Source: Cheiracanthium punctorium (taxonomy: Eukaryota; Arthropoda; Arachnida; Araneae; Cheiracanthiidae). Taken from it: 64,000 nt of DNA. The first letter of the stretch is position 1, and each line of letters begins with the position of its first letter. A program made the translations under genes and the position numbers. The notes below the pieces were generated by a model. The model was given only the letters and a program-made list of their open reading frames with translations, did not search any database and had not been told where the DNA came from. Location of the stretch: contig JAWZYV010013176.1 in assembly GCA_038373885.1 (NCBI GenBank), positions 57,913 through 121,912 on the forward strand, read 5' to 3'. Positions 57,081 to 64,000 of this stretch are shown here, piece by piece.

Positions 57081-58098
57081 AGCCAAAATGTCTTTTTACC
57101 TTTTTGTTCAAAGTAAAAAATGTACAGTTGTTTCACATTTATCGTGGTCTGGCATAGTCGCATATTACCTAACGTCTTCATATTTACTTCCAGGTATGAA
57201 GCATCAAAAAGTAAATGCGTGCGATGGAATCTCCTTGCAAATTACTTTAAGGTTGTTCTTTTAAGAAATCATTCAATTTTTTAACAGCTTTGTAAAGAAT
57301 TGCTCATGCTAGTAGATACTCAGAAAAATTTGAGACTCTTCACAGGCGGTACTGAATTCATATAAACGTTCACAAAATAAAAGTTTTGAAACATTCTCAC
57401 AAAAAAAAAAAAAAAAAAAAAATCTTAAACATACGATATTTTGCAATATTTCTCTACACGGAGGCGATTTTTCTGCTTAAGAATTTTTTCTGATTACATT
57501 AAGACATAAGTTTACTGTTAACATCAGTTCATACTACAGTTTATGAAGAAGTCATAATAAGTTTTTCGAGTGTTTAACATAACTGGTTTGTTTTTAAAGC
57601 TATTCAAAATTTTTTTACGACTTATTTCTTCGAAAGAAACACCCTTCACACAGACTAGGAGACAGGGAGGTAATCAAGGGGGGGGATGGGGACCTGCATC
57701 TCCCCCCCCGAAATTTGGATTCTTGTTAGCTGGATGCTGAAAATCAGGCTTTTTTGTGGGAAATTCTGCCTTTTGCTACTTTCCTCCCTCTCTCCATATT
57801 GTTTTCTGGCTACGTGCCAGCTAGGAGGGATGGTTGCGAGATATATAATCATTATTTATAATAATATTTTTTAATGGTTTAGTGTTTCCTTGAATAAATT
57901 TAATATTGCAAGATCCATGGCGCACCATAAAAACCCGCCTCCCCGAAAAAGTTTTGAGGGGGCCGCCTTTACTATTTGTTTATATGTATGTATCGTATGT
58001 CACACTGTAGTACAAAATAATCAGATGCACTTGAAATGTTTGTATTGTTGGTTATCTTTTATAATGTAAGTAATACGGCATCATTTTACAATAACTAC
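57081..58098. other. Unassigned sequence
   Basis: Contains a poly(A) run at about 57401-57421 and a G/C-run repeat remnant at 57675-57710. No gene. Confidence 0.45.
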
Positions 58099-58266
58099 CA
58101 GGGGCGTAGCCAGAAATTTTTCATGGGGGGGGGTTACGACTACTACAACTCATATATATGTATACGCGTGTGCAATAATGTAGTGAAGAATATACATTTT
58201 GCATGGCAAAAAATTCCTCATGGGGGGGTTATGACCCCCCTAACCCCCCCCGTGGCTACGCCCCTG
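58099..58266 (+). mobile_element. hAT-type MITE, GGGGCGTAGCC family
   Basis: CAGGGGCGTAGCCAGA to GGCTACGCCCCTG, with exact 8-bp duplication ATAACTAC at 58091-58098 and 58267-58274. Best preserved copy in the window. Confidence 0.95.
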
Positions 58267-58870
58267 ATAACTACAAATTGGGGGGCAATCTTTACTTAGC
58301 AATTAATAGTGTAAATAGACATTTTTTTTTTTTATCCCGAGGAGAAGGGATGGCACTCATTCGTTTGGATTAAAATGGAATAAACAAATGTGTGTGTTAC
58401 ATCTGTACTTTTTCTCAAAAAAAAAAAAAAAATGCATAGATTTATTTGTGATTGCATATAAAGAAACAGTCTGAATATCTTGCATATACATACAGACATA
58501 ATTTCTTAGTTTTCAGAACTTCCCAAGAACTGGATTCGCAGTTATTTTTACTTAAACAAATTTAAATCAATAAGAAATATATAATTAGAAATTAAATGAA
58601 CATTCAATAGTGCTAATGAAGAGTAACATCAACGGAGCAAATAGCCATTTTTAATAGAGCAATGCAACAAAAAATTAAATAGCGTACTGTAAGCCTCCGC
58701 AATGCGGGAGGGGATGGTCGTTGAAGAGCGGCCCCCACACAATGGGGTTTTTTAGTGAATTAAATGTTTTCAGATTTCAGTATTTATGGAACTAGTAAAA
58801 TATGACAGTTGAAAAATATTACATTTTAACACCGTAGAAAGAATAGATCCGTTATAGATATATCTGGGTC
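58267..58870. other. Unassigned AT-rich sequence
   Basis: Poly(T) and poly(A) runs at 58321-58334 and 58418-58432; no gene or repeat termini. Confidence 0.4.
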
Positions 58871-59003
58871 CAGGGGCGTAGCCAATGTTAAGGGGGGTTA
58901 GGGGGGGGTCATAACCCCCCCATGAGGAATTTTTTGCCATACAAAATGTATATTCTCTCACACATATGTATGCATACATGCGAGTTGCAGTAGTCGTAAC
59001 CCC
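58871..59003 (-). mobile_element. hAT-type MITE, GGGGCGTAGCC family, truncated
   Basis: It begins CAGGGGCGTAGCC and follows the family in reverse (GGAATTTTTTGCCATACAAA). The other terminus is lost after about 59003. Confidence 0.8.
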
Positions 59004-60052
59004 GTCATATTATCATTTTAGTAACAAAAATCGAAGTTTCGGGGGAAGAGTCCGGACCCCCCCCCCCTTAAATACGTATTTGTCTTTGGTTCCCCCCCCC
59101 CCAATAATTTACAGGCTGCGACGCCAATGTTTGGGTGTATGGGTTGAAAACTTCTGAAAGTATACAGGGTTATCTTTTTTTCCTATTCCTTCCTTTCCCC
59201 CATGGAATTTCCTATCTCAAATAATTGCTCTAATAAAATAATCTCAAAGAACTTCCCTTTCTCTAATATTCCTTCTTTTGATTAATCATTCACAATGCAA
59301 CCTTCAATAGAACTATTAGTGTTCATGAAAAGTAGTAGTATTCCAAATAAAAGCGCGTTCAATAATCAAACGAACACTTGATTTGTGTAAAAATACATTT
59401 TTACATTTGAATATTTTAAGTACATTTCAGCTTAAAAAAGTTATATTAATTTAAACTTTTTATTTTTAATCTTTACGGTAATCATTATTGAATTATCTTG
59501 TATTCTAGATGCGAGGGGGAATGTATAAAAACTGAAAACTTGCCATTTCATAAAAGGTTGGAGGGGAACCCCCCTATAAAATTACCATGTATTATACTTT
59601 AGTACCAGGTTACCGAGCCATGCTCAGAATCTAAAGGCTCCTTAAGTGTAAAATAATGGGTACGTAAATGCCTTGACACGTACAAATAATGTTCATGGTT
59701 GCTCAAGATTTACATCGCTGTCGGATCACTCATTCATTATCAGGTAAGCTTTGGTCGGCATTCAATGTTACAATGGCATATTCTTTGTTTTGAAGAGGGA
59801 TGCTAAATATTCGATGGTCGGTGCCATCAGGGTTGAGCAAAAAGTAACGTAAATTGCCTCCTTTCCTTCTGTAGCAGATCAGCGAAGATCTTGGGCGATG
59901 CATTCACTAACAGCGTCTTCATTACTTCAGACATATGTCTGTCCGCATTGAGGACGTTCAAATTCAGCATCAAGAATTTGAGTTGGTTGAACTGCCAAAT
60001 GAATGAGTTTATAAAAAAATTCCTCGAGTCTGTTCGCAACGAAAATCTAAAA
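59004..60052. other. Unassigned sequence, including one arm of a direct repeat
   Basis: 59950-60043 (GAGGACGTTCAAATTCAGC, AAATGAATGAGTTTATAAAA, TCTGTTCGCAACG) is repeated with gaps at 60798-60912. In the minus direction it reads DAEFERPQ-like peptide but stops are frequent. No gene can be claimed. Confidence 0.45.
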
Positions 60053-60274
60053 ATCTAATGATTTTTTAAAAAATTCGACGCCTATAGTTTAAGTTGAGTG
60101 ACCACCTATCATGTCCAAATTTTATTTCATCCGCTTCAGTCAGTTTTACGTGATGTGCAGACAAACTTCTTTTTTTACGGTTTTACTGGGGCCCAAATGC
60201 TTTAAACGGATAGAAATCACAAAATTTTGTGATACCATGTAATATACGGCAAATTCTAATTTTATTTATATAGA
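60053..60274 (-). mobile_element. Helitron family C, 5' fragment
   Basis: On the minus strand it starts TCTATATAAATAAAATTAG (60274) and includes TTTCTATCCGTTT and CATGATAGGTGGTCACTCA from the first repeat unit of 26413-27916. The rest is missing. Confidence 0.75.
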
Positions 60275-60339
60275 TACATAAAAGTGTTTTCATTCCGAAA
60301 TTGAAGCAACAATCATTTCAAACTTTAGTCTTCTCACCC

Positions 60340-60406
60340 CGAGTCGAATCGTTTGGTGGTTAGAACGCTCTCCTTTCACGCCTTGGATCCATGGTTCGAT
60401 ACCAAC
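60340..60406 (+). other. tRNA-Glu-like sequence, probably a SINE head
   Basis: A-box TTTGGTGGTTAGAACGC, anticodon loop CTTTCAC (TTC, glutamate type) and B-box GGTTCGATACC are in order with correct spacing. The stems pair poorly. No SINE body with poly(A) or target duplication was confirmed. Confidence 0.5.
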
Positions 60407-60993
60407 AGAAGAAAATTGGTTTCAGTTTAAAAAAAAAAACTTGAAGTTCTTATCTATGATAATAGACAATAGATGGCAGCACCAAAATTCACAGAATGGA
60501 AGAAGAATACACAGTGGGTAAAAAAATCGTAGTTATGACGTCACAATTCACTTTTCCCCCGAGAAATGTTGGATATTTTGGATGTCCAATTAATATCTAT
60601 GCTACTTGGATAAAGATCTCTTACAGACATCCTGGATATTATAGATGTTGTCTAGTCCTTAGAGAGATCACACCCCAATCTCTCAAAGAGGTCCATTTTA
60701 TGTTATCTGGGGATCTTGGACTTCTAATAGATATACCCATTATTCAATTCAGATTCCTTATAGATAACCAATGGATATCTTTGTGCTGTGTGGGATATTG
60801 AGGACGTTCAAATTCAGCATCAGTTGGTTGAACTGTCAAATGAATGAGTTTATAAAAAAAAAAAAAAAAAATTCATCAAGTCTGTTATACACTGTTCGCA
60901 ACGTAGCTGTACACACCGCAATCGTTAATAGTTTCACTTGTCATATACTGTGAACAAAGCCAATGTAAAGTATGCGTTCAAATTTCGAATTCT
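60407..60993. other. Unassigned sequence with an open frame of doubtful value
   Basis: A plus frame of 101 codons (60496-60801) contains repeated GGATATTTTGGATGTCC-like words, shows no known domain, and its end runs into the repeat also present at 59950. I treat it as repeat-derived. Confidence 0.4.
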
Positions 60994-61371
60994 TTAATGA
61001 AATTCTTCGAAATGTAGGTGGCATCGAAGAAACAACCACACCGATTCATTAGGAAATTTGGAATGTCCTACATCAATCTTACAGTCCCCAAAGCGGTTTC
61101 TGTTAATTTGAGTTTTTACACTTTCTTCAGGAAAATGCAAACCTCCACGGTGAATGCAAGCCATGTTAAAAGGTTGTAAACTATGATAGTAAGTATCCAC
61201 ATTTGTGGCAGCTTTGTAGATACTACTTAGACTGTCTACAAGTATTTGTCGAGGTCTAGCTGTTCTATGTCGTTCTCCTCTTAAATACTGATCATCTGTT
61301 TCATCTGCTTGTGTTTGAGCTGCACGTTCACACATTTGAGCCAAGTGCTGCTGCCAGTAGTGATCATACAT
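60994..61371 (-). pseudogene. Helitron Rep/helicase N-terminal remnant
   Basis: A 125-codon frame contains FNMACIHRGGLHFPEES followed by RFGDCKIDVG. This resembles the N-terminal zinc-finger region of Helitron proteins (pattern C-x2-C-x-A-L-H/W-x3-E ... F-x2-C-C-x2-G-K). The second cysteine of each pair is lost (R75 for C, K98 for C). Residues 25-45 are Arg-rich (RGERHRTARPRQ) as in the usual lead-in. The frame ends before the Rep HUH domain, and no match was found beyond. With the helicase remnant at 37150 it shows that coding Helitrons existed in this genome. Confidence 0.55.
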
Positions 61372-63238
61372 GTTTCCACAGCTCGTTTTTGAGCTACACT
61401 TTCATGCACTTACGTCTTTGTCGTGTAATACATCTATGATGATAATTCTTTACGATTGAAATTGTAAATTTCTCTATAGTGTTTCAATTTAAACATAAAA
61501 TACTTATTTTTTCTGATTCAAAGAAAATGCATCTTACATAAACAAATTCCATAAACGTAAACTCGATCTTCTTACATAAATATAGATGCCATAAAAGTAT
61601 AATCTTACATAAATATGCTTTAAACATAATTTTCTTTTATAAACTCGCGCTTAAGAAAAGAAAAAGTGTAACGCAATTTAAATTATTAGTACAAAAGCTC
61701 ACTTCGAAATCATGAAATCAAAAACAGAATAGATCAAAAATATTCTTTTATAATAACTTTAACAGCTACTTAAACGTTCACAATAATAAAACAAACGGAT
61801 GGACTGAAAATAATGGACTTCTAACATTGAATAAATCAAAAATACACCGTAACCTACTATATAGTTACGCTGATCCCTGACTCTGTCACAATTCCAGTTC
61901 AACCACTCAAGAACAAAATTTTTAATATCATTAATCCGTCGTTATTAGCAACGGGCCTGCGTATGAGTTGCCATCGCTAAAAATGAGTTTATCATTGAGG
62001 CCTGTTTTCCCCCAGTCACAGTGTTCTATTTTATTATTCTAAGTATTATAAATGTTATATTATTTTATTACTTGAAAACAATTTTTTATACTTTTGTCGT
62101 ACTAAAGAACTTTAGATGTAGGTAATCGTTTTGTGAATCTTGCGCCATTTTCTTTCATAAAAATTTATCCTAAAATTCGAAGATTTTGCTCTGAATGTAA
62201 AGGTACGTGAACACATTTATAATGTATTTAGAAATTCTAAAAATATGTAAGTACATATCATGTTTAGTGAATACTTACTCATGTGTTATTTATAAATAAA
62301 TTATTTTAACCAGAAATCGTATTACTTACTTGAGTAGTTTTTATTCTTGTAAATAAGCATGACGTTGTGATACTATTTAGACAATTTAATTTTGCCAGTT
62401 GAAAATGTTATTTATCAGTTGTATATGCCTTGATTTTGTAATTCAGACTTACATCTGGTACAGTGCAGAAATACAGTAAATTATAAATTATTGATTTTTG
62501 CCCGTTTATACAGAAACTTCAAATGTAGTTAATATTTTGTACAAGCGTTCATTATGCTTGCTCAATTCCAAAGTTCGATTGAGAAAGCGACAAAAGAATA
62601 ACATATACTACATGAAATGTCTTTATTAAAGAATAATTAATTCAGGGATCGCGCTATAGAGCGTATTTTATCAATTTTCTCCAATATACAGGATATCCCG
62701 AAAACACTGAAATGTGCTTTAATACATCATTTGTTAAAGATTAATGATAAATTGTTTAAAATAACGTAGGAAATACGACTACGTCCATGAAATATTCATT
62801 ATAAAAATGTATTTCTCATTTGTGTATTTAGTTATTTTAAAGTATATTAAATATCCACTTGTGAAACTAAACAAAGCAATCGTGAATCATGAGAGTAAGC
62901 CTACTTTGTTTTTCCTTCAAATTATATGCATCTATTTTCTTTATGTCAATATGTATCATAGCAAACAAGTTAATCATGAGTTCGTACTTGAATTAGTAAC
63001 ACAATTACTACTTAAAACTACATTAAATAACGTTTGAAAGCACTGGGAAGGTAAGAAATGCCTGATGTATACGTGAAGACTCGAGCATCCGTAGGCCTCT
63101 TTGGATGGCTGATCAAAATACACGCGCAGGCCCGTTACTAATTGCGAAGGCCCCGGATCGGCCTGAAAATTTTCATAATTACTGTAAGTGATAGACACAC
63201 AATTTTTGATTAATTGCTTTATCTATTAATCCTATAAT
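61372..63238. other. AT-rich sequence, nothing assigned
   Basis: 61850-61880 matches family X (CTATATAGTTACGCTGAT, compare 21090). ACAGGATATCCCGAAAACAC at 62691 looks like a mariner-type end without a partner. No gene. Confidence 0.45.
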
Positions 63239-63421
63239 CTATATATATATAAATGACGTATCTATAAATTACATATATAGCAATTTTGTTTCGTTTGAAA
63301 TAACCGAATATCTGTAAATTACACTTTTAAAAATGACTGCTCATAGAGCATAATGTATTGGAGTTCTTTTCAGTAGTCCTGTGAAAGATATAAATCCTGC
63401 AGACACCATTTTCAATAATAT
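63239..63421. mobile_element. Family X-related repeat fragment
   Basis: It opens with TCTATATATATATAAATGACG (Helitron-like) and contains the shared ACAGGA...AATACATTATGCTCTATG module on the minus strand (about 63340-63388). It is cut by the LTR. Confidence 0.45.
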
Positions 63422-64000
63422 TGTTGCGGAATTACTCTGCTACTCCTGGGGTTCGTCGTTCTAAAGTCCAGTGGTGTAAAAAAGTTCAAGTAAAAAGTCA
63501 CTTGTCAGGATGGAACACAAACTTTATTTCTTCTAGAACTTCGTAGAACAATCAGCTGCACACAATTCACAAGCACAATCTAGCAGTAACGTGCTTTTAA
63601 CAATCCGCTTGGATCAGAAGCTCTCACAAATGCTGTATTTCTCACACAAAATAAGTCACTTTTACAGGCAAAAATTCCGTGGAAATATTCAAGGGATATA
63701 GTACACTATCCCTTAAGACACAGCAATGAAGAATTTACACACTGCACTTTAAAAACAGCTTCACAAAGCAAGCTAAAACACAGCTTCTATAGCACTATCA
63801 GTTCACACAATACAAGCGTACTCAGAGCTCTTCACACATTGAATGTTCAACTCGCAACTGACTCTCTTCGGGGCGATGCCCGCTTCTATAAATAGCCGAC
63901 GCAGGAGGTACAAGAGGTTTCCAGAAAAGTCAATTTCTCGAGGGTTCTACATAAAGCGTGAATTTTGATTACGTCATAGAAGAGAAATGTTAGGTTATTA
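63422..64000 (-). mobile_element. LTR of the solo-LTR family, cut by the window edge
   Basis: On the minus strand its 3' end is TTCCGCAACA at 63422. The AATAAA signal is at 63528-63523 and the TATTTATA box at 63895-63888. It aligns along its length with 8509-9401 inverted. Whether an internal domain follows outside the window is unknown. Confidence 0.85.

Noticed and set aside
60496..60801. 101-codon plus frame as a gene
   Set aside because: No similarity or splice context, internal GGATAT-type repetition, and its end overlaps a segment duplicated at 59950.
62691..62712. ACAGGATATCCCGAAAACAC as a mariner terminus
   Set aside because: No inverted partner within several kilobases.

Overview
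The window is repeat-rich, AT-rich eukaryotic DNA, most probably from an arthropod genome. Its content is almost entirely transposable elements: Copia and other LTR retrotransposons, Penelope-type reverse transcriptase, Helitrons, hAT, Harbinger-like and mariner DNA elements, and tRNA-derived SINEs. No bacterial operons, rRNA, CRISPR arrays or intact host gene can be seen. A chelicerate such as a spider is a guess from the general look of the repeats, not something the sequence proves.

Layout. 1-3.7 kb: part of a 1.37-kb AAGCTT-rich inverted-repeat transposon, a mariner-bearing hairpin and two Helitron pieces joined tail to head. 3.7-9.4 kb: a nearly complete Copia retrotransposon on the minus strand (LTRs, PBS, PPT, gag-pol with three in-frame stops), followed by a solo LTR of another retrotransposon; both sit in the same TA-rich tract. 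9.4-13.2 kb: a foldback element, Helitron A1, a tRNA-His-like pseudogene and two tandem LINE-like 3' ends. 13.4-14.8 kb: a 387-bp inverted duplication and a Penelope-type RT fragment. 15.8-21.4 kb: a Helitron, small MITEs and degraded repeats. 21.9-26.4 kb: a 2.55-kb hAT-like element with an 8-bp duplication, then a SINE split by a second copy of the AAGCTT element. 26.4-37.4 kb: Helitrons C, D and E, all rich in internal tandem repeats; E keeps a piece of helicase. 37.5-42.0 kb: a 4.5-kb Harbinger-like element with other repeats and one possible exon inside. 42.1-47.9 kb: two Helitrons placed exactly head to tail, the second carrying two later insertions. 48-54.7 kb: a SINE, a minisatellite, another Helitron-type repeat and a hAT element made of GAGCCC repeats. 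54.8-55.8 kb: a hammerhead-like RNA motif and the best candidate host exon, encoding an Arg/Ser/Lys-rich protein with three 47-residue repeats. 56-64 kb: mariner, MITE, LTR, SINE and Helitron Rep remnants, ending inside an LTR.

The genes do not work together as a pathway. The story is one of successive insertion. Several insertions can be ordered and proven from target-site duplications, or from a second copy in the window that lacks the insert (at 2.1, 35.9, 44.2 and 46.2 kb). The points most worth following are the tail-to-head Helitron junctions, the hammerhead-like motif, the 47-residue repeat exon, a roughly 45-bp module shared by four otherwise divergent repeat loci, and two nearly identical duplications (387 bp inverted, 1062 bp direct).
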